DNA from: Lachnospiraceae bacterium | Lineage (GTDB): Bacteria; Bacillota; Clostridia; Lachnospirales; Lachnospiraceae | Reading direction: 5' to 3' | DNA: 64,000 bases | NCBI GenBank assembly: GCA_910575565.1 | Contig: CAJTFL010000002.1 | Location: 356,477 to 420,476 of the forward strand | Shown: piece by piece, positions 1 to 9,117 of the stretch | Layout of the letters: each line of letters opens with the position of its first letter | Position numbering within the stretch: the stretch's first letter is position 1 | Notes under the pieces: generated by a model | What the model was told of the DNA's origin: nothing | The model's input: only the letters and a program-made list of their open reading frames with translations | Database searches by the model: none | Position numbers and translations under genes: made by a program

Positions 1-275
1 TCCTGGGACGCATCTATTCCCTGGGAAATATTTTGATCGGTCATTCCGCCTTCCTTCCCCCCGGATGCCGTCTCATCAGCCGTCCCCGGAGCCTGGCTGA
101 ACACCCATTCCCCATCATCCGGGGCGATTCCCGGTTCCACGTAAACCACGTCCCCATCCGCATAAGCAGCCAAAAATCCGGCCACGCTAAAGTTAAGGGC
201 AAGGAGTGCCGCCATAAAAACCTTTGCCCATTTTCCTGTTCTTCCCCAATATTTTTTTCCCTGCAATACGTTCAT
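1..275 (-). CDS. Secreted protein, N-terminal part (runs off left edge)
   Basis: The frame is open from an ATG at 275 to the window edge (91 codons). GAGGAGA lies just upstream of the ATG, at normal spacing. Residues 1-20 are basic (KKYWGRTGKWAK) and are followed by a hydrophobic core (VFMAALLALNFSVAGFLAAY) and an Ala-Tyr-Ala type cleavage site near residue 40, so the product is probably exported. The mature part seen here is low-complexity, rich in Gly, Asp, Glu and Ser, and carries no recognisable domain. It is transcribed away from pncB, and the 300-900 interval is the shared divergent regulatory region. The function is unknown. Confidence 0.7.
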   Translation of the reverse strand, partial: MNVLQGKKYWGRTGKWAKVFMAALLALNFSVAGFLAAYADGDVVYVEPGIAPDDGEWVFSQAPGTADETASGGKEGGMTDQNISQGIDASQ

Positions 276-450
276 CTGTTCTCCTCACTGATTTAAGATG
301 CAAAAATCATACCACAATTTCCCTTTTCCTCCAACCTTTTCCTCTCTACAATTCTATTACATTTTTCTTACCATAGGCGACCCTTAAGTCTAGTACAGCG
401 CTGCTTTAATGCTTTACCCAAGAAACATTGTTATTTTCTTAACAATTATA

Positions 451-549
451 TTGCCATTTTGAAATAATATGGTATAATCTCGACAGAGATTATACCGTGC
501 CGGTTCGGTGTCACGCAGAGCGGGACAAAATACCGGCCGAACCGCGCAC
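451..549. promoter_or_regulatory. Palindromic promoter-like element, copy 1
   Basis: Positions 471-496 form a perfect inverted repeat: 11-bp arms GGTATAATCTC and GAGATTATACC around a 4-nt loop. Each arm contains TATAAT, so a -10 box is presented on both strands. On the plus strand TTGCCA (451-456) lies 16 bp upstream of TATAAT (473-478). A second imperfect stem follows at 497-549 (GTGCCGGTTCGG against CCGAACCGCGCAC). The element lies between the divergent genes 1..275 and pncB. A second copy with the same core is at 50005-50042, also between divergent genes. The promoter role is inferred. Confidence 0.55.
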
Positions 550-575
550 CTCCCCCAAAGGATATCATGTCCGAT

Positions 576-868
576 GGACATGGTATAATATGAACACTTG
601 ACGAGGTATTCCACGAGTCTAGTGAGAATATATACCTGACCACTTAGCGAGGTCTTTTCGAGCTTAGTGGACATGGTGTAATATGAACACTTGACGAGGT
701 ATTCCACGAGTCTAGTGAGAATATATACCTGACCACTTAGCGAGGTCTTTTCGAGCTTAGTGGACATGGTGTAATATGAACACTTGACGAGGTATTCCAC
801 GAGTCTAGTGAGAATATATACCTGACCACTTAGCGAGGTCTTTTCGAGCTTAGTGGACATGGTGTAAT
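576..868 (+). repeat. 93-bp tandem repeat, three full copies plus a partial, ahead of pncB
   Basis: Units start at 576, 669 and 762. A 14-bp fourth start runs from 855 to 868. The copies are almost identical; the clear difference is TATAAT in copy 1 against TGTAAT later. Each unit begins with an extended -10-like TGGTRTAAT and contains two hairpins of the same design: ACTTGAC...GTCTAGT and ACTTAGC...GCTTAGT. Both keep a T-T mismatch and exchange the three inner pairs in a compensatory way. The last partial unit puts TGTAAT at 863-868, about 35 bp from the pncB start, so it may be the working promoter. The 31-codon open frame across the array on the minus strand is a by-product of a period divisible by three. 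Confidence 0.9.
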
Positions 869-902
869 CTTGAAAAAACCAAGGATGTAAGGAGAAACCG
901 CC

Positions 903-2366
903 ATGAGCCAGAGAAACTTAACGCTGTTAACCGATTTTTACGAACTTACAATGATGCAGGGATATTTTAAAGAAGAGCACGCCAATGAAACGGTGGTTTT
1001 TGACGTATTCTACCGGACCAATCCCTTCGGCAACGGCTTTGCCATCTGTGCCGGTTTGGATCAAGTCATTGAATACATTAATAACCTGCATTTCGACCAG
1101 GAGGATGTGGACTACCTCCGCTCCACCGGAATGTTCGAGGAAGATTTCCTGGAATACCTGCACCATTTTCGGTTTTCCGGCGACATTTACGCCATCCCGG
1201 AGGGAACCGTGGTCTTTCCCAGGGAGCCGCTGGTAAAGGTAATTGCCCCCATTATGGAAGCCCAGCTGGTGGAAACGGCCTTGCTGAATATCATTAACCA
1301 TCAAAGCCTGATCGCCACCAAAACCTGCCGTGTGGTTTACGCCGCCCAGGGAGACGGGATCATGGAGTTTGGCCTCCGCCGCGCCCAGGGGCCGGATGCC
1401 GGAATCTACGGGGCCAGAGCCGCCATGATCGCCGGGTGCATCGGCACATCCAATGTGCTGACCGGGCAGATGTTTGACGTTCCGGTAAAGGGAACCCACG
1501 CCCACAGCTGGATCATGAGCTTCCCCGACGAATTAACCGCATTCCGCACCTACGCCAAAATGTACCCCACTGCCTGCATCCTGCTGGTGGACACTTACGA
1601 TACCCTAAATTCCGGCGTCCCCCATGCCATCCAGGTATTTAAGGAAATGAGGGAGGCGGGGATTCCTTTAACCTTTTACGGCATCCGCTTAGACAGCGGC
1701 GACTTAGCCTATCTTTCCAAGCAGGCCAAGCAGATGCTGGATGACGCCGGATTTTCCGACGCGGTCATTTCCGCATCCAATGATCTGGACGAATTCCTGA
1801 TCAACAGCTTAAAGGATCAGGGAGCCGCCATCAATTCCTGGGGCGTAGGAACGAACTTAATTACGGCAAAGGACTGCCCGTCCTTCGGCGGCGTTTACAA
1901 GCTGGCGGCCATCCAGGACAAAGCCAGCGGGAAATTCATCCCCAAAATCAAGCTGTCGGAAAACGCGGAAAAGATCACCAACCCGGGAAATAAAACCATA
2001 CAGCGGATTTACAGCCGTGATACGGGAAAGATTATCGCCGATTTAATCTGCCTGGCGGATGAAACCTTTGACGATTCAAATTCCCTGCTGCTGTTTGACC
2101 CTGTCCAGACCTGGAAGAAAACCCACTTAGCCCCCAGGAGCTATACCATGCGGGAGCTGCTGGTTCCTGTATTTAAGGAAGGCCGCCAGGTATACCAGTC
2201 CCCAAAGGTGATGGATATCCAAAAATACTGCAAGGAAGAATTAACTACCCTTTGGGAGGAATCGCGGCGGCTGGTAAACCCGCACAAGGTCCATGTAGAT
2301 CTGTCCAACCAGCTTTGGCATATGAAAAATAAGCTTTTGGATTCTTATAATTACAGCAGCAAATAA
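903..2366 (+). CDS. pncB: Nicotinate phosphoribosyltransferase
   Basis: Joins nicotinate and PRPP to nicotinate mononucleotide, the entry step of NAD salvage, in the cytoplasm. The 487-residue length fits the bacterial NAPRTase family. The N-terminal LLTDFYELTMMQGYF segment, the GTHAHSWIM loop with the histidine phosphorylated during ATP-coupled turnover, and the IRLDSGDL phosphate-binding strand are all visible. The start is set by GTAAGGAG upstream of ATG 903. It stands alone, and the promoter is probably the last unit of the 93-bp array upstream. Confidence 0.95.
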   Translation: MSQRNLTLLTDFYELTMMQGYFKEEHANETVVFDVFYRTNPFGNGFAICAGLDQVIEYINNLHFDQEDVDYLRSTGMFEEDFLEYLHHFRFSGDIYAIPEGTVVFPREPLVKVIAPIMEAQLVETALLNIINHQSLIATKTCRVVYAAQGDGIMEFGLRRAQGPDAGIYGARAAMIAGCIGTSNVLTGQMFDVPVKGTHAHSWIMSFPDELTAFRTYAKMYPTACILLVDTYDTLNSGVPHAIQVFKEMREAGIPLTFYGIRLDSGDLAYLSKQAKQMLDDAGFSDAVISASNDLDEFLINSLKDQGAAINSWGVGTNLITAKDCPSFGGVYKLAAIQDKASGKFIPKIKLSENAEKITNPGNKTIQRIYSRDTGKIIADLICLADETFDDSNSLLLFDPVQTWKKTHLAPRSYTMRELLVPVFKEGRQVYQSPKVMDIQKYCKEELTTLWEESRRLVNPHKVHVDLSNQLWHMKNKLLDSYNYSSK

Positions 2367-2382
2367 GCGGCAAATAGGCGGC

Positions 2383-2600
2383 GCAGCATCCGCCAAGTGC
2401 CTGTGCCAAAGGGATATCTGCCAAACGCTCATACTGGCTCGGCACTTGCCAAATCTTCGCATAGGCGCGGCATTTGCCCACAACTTAAAAAAATAAAACA
2501 AGAGCGGCACAAAATCCTGCATTCCCAAAACAGCTGGCAGCATCTTTTCACTATCCAATCCATGCCATCTCTTGCGGAATCGGGCCTTTTGCGACCGCTC
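2383..2600. repeat. Dispersed intergenic repeat, copy 1
   Basis: From about 2481 to 2600 the sequence matches 9181-9302 over roughly 115 bp with a modest number of substitutions, including an identical run CTATCCAATCCATGCCAT. The left half (2383-2480) has shorter pieces (GCATCCGCCAA, CGGCACTTGCC, GCGGCATTTGCC) related to 9118-9180 and to the hairpin repeats at 22763 and 39865. Read on the minus strand both copies carry the same peptide-like frame (SARDGMDWIVKRCCQLF), which here is fused to the end of the 2429..3163 gene. Confidence 0.75.
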
Positions 2601-3163
2601 CTATATTCCTTTTTAAGCCTTAATCGGCAGGCAGCCTGCCCTGACCATTCCTCTTCCATCCTAACCAGCTGCACTCCAGGCTTAACCCGCCTTGCCGTCG
2701 GAATTGTTTCAGAAGGCAAAAACCGTACCCGTTCAAACGTTGTATACATTCGCGTTTCCGAAATCTTTAATTCCAGCATTCCTGCAACTGCATGAGACAA
2801 AAGATAACTGGCCCGAAATTTTCCTTTAATTTCATGCCATTTTTTGGTTCCCACACTGCTTTTCATTTCAATCAGGTACAGCTTCCATATATCATCCCCT
2901 TGATGTACAAAGATAATATGATCCACCCTTTTATTCATGGACTTCCCTTGATCATTTTGGAAAAATTGAAGCTCCGTATTTTTCTTGTCCACATTTGAAA
3001 TGCACAAATTATCCGATAAAGCCAGCCGTACCTTCAATTCACTTTTTCCGCTTTCCTCGGATTCAATTAAAACTATTTCCTGATTTTCTTCGGTAATAAA
3101 TCCTGGCTTCATCAGCTCATGGATAATAAACCTTCGCCTGTTTTTTTCCATATTTTGCACCAT
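2429..3163 (-). CDS. Uncharacterised protein with a possible PD-(D/E)XK nuclease-like core
   Basis: 244 residues. The central VDHIIFVHQGDDIWKLYLIE followed by MKSS has the strand spacing of a PD-(D/E)XK fold (D ... E-x-K), a pattern common in restriction-like nucleases and related inactive proteins; this is inference. About the last 55 residues (from SGRKRPDSARDGMDW on) lie in the dispersed repeat at 2481-2600, so the native C-terminus was probably replaced or extended when that element arrived. No clear ribosome-binding site precedes ATG 3163; ATG at residue 5 (3151) is an alternative. It converges on pncB, and the AraC gene starts divergently at 3289. Confidence 0.55.
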   Translation of the reverse strand: MVQNMEKNRRRFIIHELMKPGFITEENQEIVLIESEESGKSELKVRLALSDNLCISNVDKKNTELQFFQNDQGKSMNKRVDHIIFVHQGDDIWKLYLIEMKSSVGTKKWHEIKGKFRASYLLSHAVAGMLELKISETRMYTTFERVRFLPSETIPTARRVKPGVQLVRMEEEWSGQAACRLRLKKEYRSGRKRPDSARDGMDWIVKRCCQLFWECRILCRSCFIFLSCGQMPRLCEDLASAEPV

Positions 3164-3288
3164 GCCTCAAAAGGATTTTCCCTCTTTATCTGCTGTGATA
3201 AGTATGCTATACTTTATTGCAGATATCAGCATCAGACAACAGGATTCTCCTTGTTCATATCTGCAAATTAAATGGAGGATGAAACCAG

Positions 3289-4191
3289 GTGGAAATAAAA
3301 ATCAATGATTACTATGAGCCAGAACACTTCCGGGCATTAAATGAAGATAATTATAACCTCTCCCGTTCCTGTGAGTATGACAAAAATGAAATGCACCATA
3401 TCCATGAAGCCTGCGAATTCCTCTTGATTGAAGAGGGCGCGGCGGATTATTACGTGGCCGGACAGAAATATTACGTGGAGCCGGGGGATATCTTAATCAT
3501 TGGCTCCAGGATGCACCATCTGCGCAGGCTGGATAAGCTTCCTTTCCTGCGCTATGGCTTCAGCATTAAGCCGTCCTATTACCGCAGCCTGAATTTAGGC
3601 CAGGATATGGAAAAAGTTTTCCAAACACCGTCACCAAACGATTACGAAATGAATTTTAAAAACGCAGACCCAAAAATATTCCAGGAAATTATCCATCTGA
3701 TCCAGTACCTGTATCATGAAGGAAACGGAGATAAGCCCTTTAATTCTCTCCTTGAGCGGAGCATTATCACCGAAATTGCCGTGCTCCTATACCGCCAATC
3801 TGGGATGAAGCAAAAGGAAACACCTATGTCGCCTATGTACATCCGAATGTGTGAAATCAAAGAATATATTGATTCCAACTTCCGTGATCCCTTGGACTTA
3901 AATGTACTGAGCCAGCAGTTTTACCTTCATCCTGTCACCATCAGCAAGGAATTCAATAAATGTTTTGGCCGCTCTTTATCCAAGTACATCAATAACGTCC
4001 GGATTTGTGAGGGGGCGCGGCTTTTGGAAACCACCCAGGACAGCATTACGGTTATCGCCCAAAAATGCGGTTATGACAATATTAACACTTTCCTGCGGCA
4101 ATTTAAAACCATCATGGAAACCTCACCCTTGCAGTACCGGAAAAGCATCCGGCAATTGTTTGCCCAAAACCGGCATATCCCAAATGCTTAA
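3289..4191 (+). CDS. AraC-family transcriptional regulator
   Basis: 300 residues starting at GTG, with GGAGG ten bases upstream. Residues 20-110 look like a cupin-type sensing domain (HIHEACEFLLIEEG, YYVEPGDILIIGS). Residues about 190-290 hold the two helix-turn-helix motifs of AraC/XylS proteins (LDLNVLSQQFYLHPVTISKE and VIAQKCGYDNINTFLRQFK). It precedes, on the same strand, a sugar-type ABC importer and an enolase-superfamily enzyme, so it probably activates that cluster in response to the transported sugar or sugar acid. A strong terminator separates it from the cluster. Confidence 0.9.
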   Translation: MEIKINDYYEPEHFRALNEDNYNLSRSCEYDKNEMHHIHEACEFLLIEEGAADYYVAGQKYYVEPGDILIIGSRMHHLRRLDKLPFLRYGFSIKPSYYRSLNLGQDMEKVFQTPSPNDYEMNFKNADPKIFQEIIHLIQYLYHEGNGDKPFNSLLERSIITEIAVLLYRQSGMKQKETPMSPMYIRMCEIKEYIDSNFRDPLDLNVLSQQFYLHPVTISKEFNKCFGRSLSKYINNVRICEGARLLETTQDSITVIAQKCGYDNINTFLRQFKTIMETSPLQYRKSIRQLFAQNRHIPNA

Positions 4192-4227
4192 GCCTCCCAG
4201 ACGGCAAAGCCTTATCCTTAAACCAGC

Positions 4228-4280
4228 GGTGCTAAAAACTATTGCCCCAAAGCGGCAATGTTTTTAGCACCGATTCTTTT
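4228..4280 (+). terminator. Intrinsic terminator after the AraC gene
   Basis: Perfect 12-bp arms GGTGCTAAAAAC / GTTTTTAGCACC close over an inner ATTGCC...GGCAAT stem (4228-4271) and are followed by GATTCTTTT. It isolates the regulator from the transporter genes, which therefore need their own promoter in 4281-4484. A TGTTATGAT extended -10-like site near 4397-4405 is the best candidate there, without a good -35, as expected for an activated promoter. Confidence 0.85.
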
Positions 4281-4484
4281 ATCCAATTCTCCACATAACC
4301 ACAATAATATTCCACTTTTTTCCATCATTCACACTGCAAACTGACTAAAAAATGATGATAATCGGCAAAAACTTATACAGCATGGCCAAATGGGCTGTGT
4401 TATGATTAATGGCATAAAAGCCACTGGCCAGTGCGCATGGGCTCTTTCAGATCCGAAAGCCCCAACAAAAAGGAGGAAAAATTA

Positions 4485-5870
4485 ATGAAAAAGAAGATAC
4501 CTGCAATCATGTTTTCCGTTGCTCTTATGGCCCAGGCACTGACCGGCTGCGGCGGTGCGGCAGACGAAACAACCCCTGCTCCCACAGACACTGCACCGGC
4601 AAAGGCAGAAAGCGCCCAGGAGGAAAAATCCGCCCCAGAAAGCGCAGGCAGTTCGGCCGGGGATGTTTCCCTCACCGTATTATGCGGCTATGCCGGGGAA
4701 GATCCTCATGGAAAATATGTATACCAGTATGCTGATGCCTATATGGAAGAACATCCAAACGTAAAAATTGAGGTCCAGGCGATCAGCACCAACGATATTT
4801 ACACGAAATTATCAGCCATGGCCACAACCCCCGATGATCTGCCGGAAGTGTTCTTCACCTCCGCCGATGCAGTGGCAACCCTTCATGACCTTGGCCTTAC
4901 CCAGGATTTATCCGGCCTTCTCCCGGATGAGCTTAAGGCGGAATTTGCAAACGGAGTAATCGATTCCTGTATGCTGGGCGATGAAATCTCCTACTTCCCA
5001 ATAGCCCTTCAGCCGCAAGCCATTATTTACCGAAAAGATCGTTTTGATGAAGCAGGGCTTTCCATCCCAAAAACCTGGGATGAATTTGCAGAATGTGCCA
5101 AAGCCCTGACCAAAGATACCGACGGCGACGGACAAAACGATGAATGGGGCTTCGGCATGGTAGGCTCAAACAATTCTTCCGGCCAAAGCCGCTTTATGTC
5201 CTACTTGTGGGCAAATGGAATAGATTGCGTCAAGGAAGACGGCGGCCAATGGGTTTCTGACCTTACAGCCGATAACGAAACCTTAAAGACGGCCTTTGCC
5301 CGCTGGACAGACATGAATGCCGAAGGAATCGTGCCTATCGGCATTACGGAAGTGGATTACCCTACTGCCGCAAATTACTTTGCCATGGGCTATACCAATA
5401 TGTTCATGACCGGCTCAAACGCATTAGGCGTTGCCTACTCCAACAACCCGGATTTAAAAGGAAAACTTGGCTCCTTTAAACTCCCCGGCGATTACCCCGG
5501 AACCATGCTGGGCACAGAAGGCTATGCTGTCAGCTCCTACGCGGACGACGGGGAAAAAGCCGCCGCTGTTGATTTCCTGCGGTTCTTTGTGGAAAATGAC
5601 AAAGATATGGGCTTTTGGCAAAGCAGCGGCAAAATCCCCGCTACCACAGAAGGCCAGAAAGCAGAATATATCACCGGCGATGATTACGCAGGCTATTTGG
5701 CTCAAATCGCAGACGGCTGCCGCCCCACGGTAGCTTTTGCAGGGGTAAGCGGATTAAAAAGCGCCTTAGGCGATGCATACGCTTCCGTATTCTCCGGCGA
5801 ACAGTCCAATGATGCCGCCATCCAAAAGCTGGAATCCGTAGTTTCTGAACTTATGGAAGATTATAACTAA
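4485..5870 (+). CDS. ABC transporter sugar-binding lipoprotein
   Basis: 461 residues. The signal peptide ends in a lipobox (ALTGC), so the protein is lipid-anchored outside the membrane. A Glu/Ala/Ser-rich linker follows, then a family 1 extracellular solute-binding fold (EVFFTSADAVATLHDLG, PKTWDEFAECAKAL, GFGMVGSNNSSGQSRF). ATG 4485 with AGGAGG upstream is preferred over an in-frame ATG at 4431 that would spoil the signal peptide. Two permeases and a mannonate dehydratase-type enzyme follow, so the ligand is probably a hexuronate, aldonate or an oligosaccharide giving one. Confidence 0.9.
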   Translation: MKKKIPAIMFSVALMAQALTGCGGAADETTPAPTDTAPAKAESAQEEKSAPESAGSSAGDVSLTVLCGYAGEDPHGKYVYQYADAYMEEHPNVKIEVQAISTNDIYTKLSAMATTPDDLPEVFFTSADAVATLHDLGLTQDLSGLLPDELKAEFANGVIDSCMLGDEISYFPIALQPQAIIYRKDRFDEAGLSIPKTWDEFAECAKALTKDTDGDGQNDEWGFGMVGSNNSSGQSRFMSYLWANGIDCVKEDGGQWVSDLTADNETLKTAFARWTDMNAEGIVPIGITEVDYPTAANYFAMGYTNMFMTGSNALGVAYSNNPDLKGKLGSFKLPGDYPGTMLGTEGYAVSSYADDGEKAAAVDFLRFFVENDKDMGFWQSSGKIPATTEGQKAEYITGDDYAGYLAQIADGCRPTVAFAGVSGLKSALGDAYASVFSGEQSNDAAIQKLESVVSELMEDYN

Positions 5871-5973
5871 ACGCAACAGTTCAGACGGGCAAGAAGATGC
5901 ACGTCTAAAAACCCAGCCGTTGCGCGTCTGCCGCGCTGCGCGCTCACTATTTTTTCATTGCCACGCCAGATGG

Positions 5974-6004
5974 AACCAAATGCCTGCTGTGCAGGCGCTT
6001 GGTT
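5974..6004 (+). other. Intercistronic hairpin
   Basis: AACCAA-GCCTGC / GCAGGC-TTGGTT pairs around a TGT loop, with a 2-nt internal mismatch. It lies in the 176-bp gap between the binding-protein gene and the first permease and has no T-run. Such hairpins commonly protect the upstream mRNA and help give more binding protein than permease; that role is inferred here. Confidence 0.6.
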
Positions 6005-6046
6005 TCCTGTTGGCATGGGCATACGAAAAGAAGAAAGGATAGCTTG

Positions 6047-6940
6047 GTGCAAACTATGAGGAAAAAGAGTGTTAAAAAATTTAAGTACCAATATGACGGG
6101 TACTATTTTTCCTTCCCGATTGTATTTATGCTGGCGGCATTGATCATCTATCCCATGCTTTACGGGTTTTACATCAGCTTTTTTAATACGAACTTAGTGA
6201 CAAGGTGGAAATTCGTAGGGCTGCGGTATTATTTAGACGCATTTACTGAAACCGCATTTTACCAGTCTGTCATCCTCACCCTGGGATTCATGATCTTGGT
6301 GGTGGCAGGCCATTTCCTGCTGGGGTTTATCCTGGCAAGCCTGCTGAATAAAGAATTTAAAGGAAGAACCGTTTTCCGGGTAATCTTCATGCTCCCCTGG
6401 TTTTTCCCCGAAGCCGTGGTTGCCCTGCTGTTCACCTGGATCATGAACCCTATGTATGGAATCTTAAACAGTATTTTGCGGAACCTGGGAATCATTAGCT
6501 CGAATATATCCTGGCTGGGGAATAAAAGCCTGGCTTTTCCCTCGGTAGTCTTTGTATGTATCTGGAAAGGCTTTCCTCTGGTAATGACCATGATCCTGGC
6601 CGGCCTCCAGAGCATTTCCAAAGACTACTATGAAGCGGCTGAATTGGACGGCGCAAATAAATGGAATCAATTCCGCTACATTACCCTCCCTTCCTTAAAA
6701 ACCATTTTAACCACCGTCCTGATCCTGGACTGTGTATGGTGGTTTAAGCAGTATACCCTGGTATACACCATGACCGCCGGAGGACCCGGCACGGCCACAA
6801 GCTTAATCAGCCTAAGCATCTACGGAACGGCTTTCAATGATTTGCGCTTTGGCAAAGCTGCCGCTTGGGGAATTATCGTGTTTGTAATCTGTTACTTAAT
6901 TAATTTGGTAAGTAAGGTGGTGCTAAACGAAGATGAGTAA
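6047..6940 (+). CDS. ABC sugar transporter permease, MalF type
   Basis: About 297 residues with six membrane segments. The cytoplasmic loop that contacts the ATPase is visible (YYEAAELDGANKWNQFRYIT, the EAA motif). GAAAGGA lies seven bases before GTG 6047, so that start is favoured; ATG 6056 is the alternative, giving three residues fewer. It overlaps the next permease by 8 bp. No ATP-binding subunit is present, so a shared MsmK-like ATPase encoded elsewhere must energise the importer. Confidence 0.9.
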   Translation: MQTMRKKSVKKFKYQYDGYYFSFPIVFMLAALIIYPMLYGFYISFFNTNLVTRWKFVGLRYYLDAFTETAFYQSVILTLGFMILVVAGHFLLGFILASLLNKEFKGRTVFRVIFMLPWFFPEAVVALLFTWIMNPMYGILNSILRNLGIISSNISWLGNKSLAFPSVVFVCIWKGFPLVMTMILAGLQSISKDYYEAAELDGANKWNQFRYITLPSLKTILTTVLILDCVWWFKQYTLVYTMTAGGPGTATSLISLSIYGTAFNDLRFGKAAAWGIIVFVICYLINLVSKVVLNEDE

Positions 6941-7772
6941 GTCAAAAAACCAAAAAACAGAATTGATTGCTACTTATGTAATCCTGACCATACTGGCTCT
7001 ATTTATCATTGTCCCTATCCTGTGGATGGTCTCCACCGCATTTAAGACGGAAGCCCAAACCTATTACCCCAATCCCAGATGGATCCCGGATCCTTTTTCT
7101 GTAGAATCCTTCCGGAAATTTTTCAGCACTTACAATTTTGGCACGATGACCATAAACAGCCTGATTACCTGCCTGTCCTCCATGGTCATCTGCGTAGCCT
7201 GTGCCTGCCTGGCCGGGTATGGCGTAACCCGTTTCCAGTTTAAAGGGAAAAAGCAGCTGATGAGCTTTTTGCTGATTACCCAGATGTTCCCCAGTGTTAT
7301 GCTGGTTGTGCCTTTTTACGCCGTGCTGTCAAACTATCACTTGACCAACACTCTTTTAGGGTTAATCGTGGTATATGCCGCTACCAATGTGGCATTCAGC
7401 ACCTGGATGCTGGTATCTTATTTTAAAACCGTGCCTATCGAACTGGATGAAGCGGCTCGGGTAGATGGAGCCTCCAGCTTCCGCATTTTCTGGAGCATCA
7501 TCCTTCCTTTAATCGGGCCGGGCATCGCTGCCGTAGCAATGTTCGTCCTGTTTAACGGCTGGAATGAATATATGTATTCCTCCGTGCTGGTATCCAAAGA
7601 CTCCTTAAAGACACTAACCGTAGGGATTATCGCCTTGAACTCCCAGTACCAGATCAAATGGAATGACTTAATGGCGGCTTCCACCATTTCCAGCCTTCCC
7701 CTGGTAATCCTGTTTGTTTGCTTCCAAAAATACTTTATTGCCGGAATGACTGGCGGGGCGGTAAAAAGTTAA
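6933..7772 (+). CDS. ABC sugar transporter permease, MalG type
   Basis: 279 residues with six membrane segments, starting with an 8-bp overlap in the MalF-type gene, which implies translational coupling. The EAA loop reads ELDEAARVDGASSFRIFWSI. The C-terminal QKYFIAGMTGGAVKS is typical of MalG-type subunits. It forms the importer channel with the preceding permease. Confidence 0.92.
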   Translation: MSKSKNQKTELIATYVILTILALFIIVPILWMVSTAFKTEAQTYYPNPRWIPDPFSVESFRKFFSTYNFGTMTINSLITCLSSMVICVACACLAGYGVTRFQFKGKKQLMSFLLITQMFPSVMLVVPFYAVLSNYHLTNTLLGLIVVYAATNVAFSTWMLVSYFKTVPIELDEAARVDGASSFRIFWSIILPLIGPGIAAVAMFVLFNGWNEYMYSSVLVSKDSLKTLTVGIIALNSQYQIKWNDLMAASTISSLPLVILFVCFQKYFIAGMTGGAVKS

Positions 7773-7876
7773 TTTGCCTTCACCGGCAAATTCCTTATCA
7801 GCCATATTTGCGGAAAGCCAAAACGGTTTTCCATAGTCCAGTTTATGGCGTATGAAACTTGAAAAGAGGAGACAAA

Positions 7877-9091
7877 ATGAATGATATTCAAATCCGTGAT
7901 GTAAAAGTTTTTGTTACAGCTCCCAGGAAGATTAACCTGGTCGTCGTTAAAATAGAAACTTCCGAGCCAGAGCTATACGGCTACGGATGCGCCACCTTCA
8001 CCTGGCGGCACAAAGCAGTAGTAACCGCAATCACCGAATACCTGGCTCCCATGCTTAAGGGAAAACCTGCAGACGATATTGAAGGCTTATGGCAGATGAT
8101 GATGGGAAGCTCTTACTGGAGAAACGGCCCCGTGCTGAACAATGCCATATCCGGCGTAGATGAGGCTCTGTGGGACATTAAAGGAAAACGGGCCAGGCTC
8201 CCTCTCTACAGCCTGTTTGGCGGAAAATGCCGGGAAGGGATTGCCGTCTACCGCCACGCAGACGGCAGCTCTGTGGAAGAGGTGGAAGAATCTATCCAAT
8301 GCTATATGGAAAAAGGCTATCGCTATATCCGCTGCCACATGGGAACCTACGGCGGCAATTTCAACGGGAAATGCCAAACCTTTGCCAAGCCGGATCAGGC
8401 TCCTGATGGGGCTTACTTCCACCCCAGGCTTTATATGGAAAGCGTCTACCGGCTTTTTGACCGGGTTCGCCAGGATATCGGATGGGATGTGGAACTGATG
8501 CATGACGTACACGAACGCCTTTCCCCGGCGCAGGTACTGGAGTTTGCCAAAACACTGGAGCCTTACAAACTATTTTTCCTGGAAGACTGCCTGCCGCCAG
8601 AACATATGGAATTCTTCAAAACCTTGCGTAACCATACCGTCATCCCCTTAGCCATGGGCGAGCTGTTTACCAACCCGTTAGAGTGGAAGCCCTTGGTGCA
8701 AAACCAGTGGATTGACTTTATCCGCGTACATTTAAGCGATATCGGCGGCCTTACCCCAGCCAGGAAGCTGGCTCATTTCTGTGAAATGTATCATGTAAAA
8801 ACCGCCTGGCACGGCCCCAATGACTTATCCCCTATAGGCATGGCTGCCCAGATGCACCTGGATTTAAACAGCCACAATTTCGGGATCCAGGAATTTTCCG
8901 GATTCTCTGAGGAAGAGCAGGAGGTATTCCCAGGCTGCCCGGTTATCCGCAACGGTTACGCCTATGTAAACCATGCCCCTGGCATTGGAGTAGGGTTTAA
9001 TGAAGAGAAAGCAAAAGCTTATCCCCCTGTGGAAATGGATCATAGCTGGCTGTTTTCCCGGCTTCCGGACGGCACGCCGGTAAGGCCATAA
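7877..9091 (+). CDS. Mannonate dehydratase (ManD/RspA) type enolase-superfamily protein
   Basis: 404 residues. Members dehydrate D-mannonate, or in some subgroups D-gluconate, to the 2-keto-3-deoxy acid. The family core is visible: NAISGVDEALWDIKGK, YRHADGSS, metal ligands in LMHDVHERLSP, EDCLPPE and MGELFTNP, and the WHGPNDLSPIG segment. AGAGGA precedes ATG 7877. Lying directly after the importer it probably acts on the imported sugar acid. ManD paralogues differ widely in activity, so the exact substrate is open. Confidence 0.85.
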   Translation: MNDIQIRDVKVFVTAPRKINLVVVKIETSEPELYGYGCATFTWRHKAVVTAITEYLAPMLKGKPADDIEGLWQMMMGSSYWRNGPVLNNAISGVDEALWDIKGKRARLPLYSLFGGKCREGIAVYRHADGSSVEEVEESIQCYMEKGYRYIRCHMGTYGGNFNGKCQTFAKPDQAPDGAYFHPRLYMESVYRLFDRVRQDIGWDVELMHDVHERLSPAQVLEFAKTLEPYKLFFLEDCLPPEHMEFFKTLRNHTVIPLAMGELFTNPLEWKPLVQNQWIDFIRVHLSDIGGLTPARKLAHFCEMYHVKTAWHGPNDLSPIGMAAQMHLDLNSHNFGIQEFSGFSEEEQEVFPGCPVIRNGYAYVNHAPGIGVGFNEEKAKAYPPVEMDHSWLFSRLPDGTPVRP

Positions 9092-9117
9092 CGCCATTTT
9101 TTAGTGCCGGCAGCAAG

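Noticed and set aside
414..860. 148-codon minus-strand frame with 31-residue repeats
   Set aside because: It is the translation of the 93-bp promoter-region array, whose period is divisible by three; no ribosome-binding site and no protein-like composition.
576..868. CRISPR-like array
   Set aside because: Units are contiguous and identical throughout, with no variable spacers and no cas genes.
927..1505. 192-codon frame opposite pncB
   Set aside because: Antisense shadow of a well-supported enzyme gene, without a ribosome-binding site.
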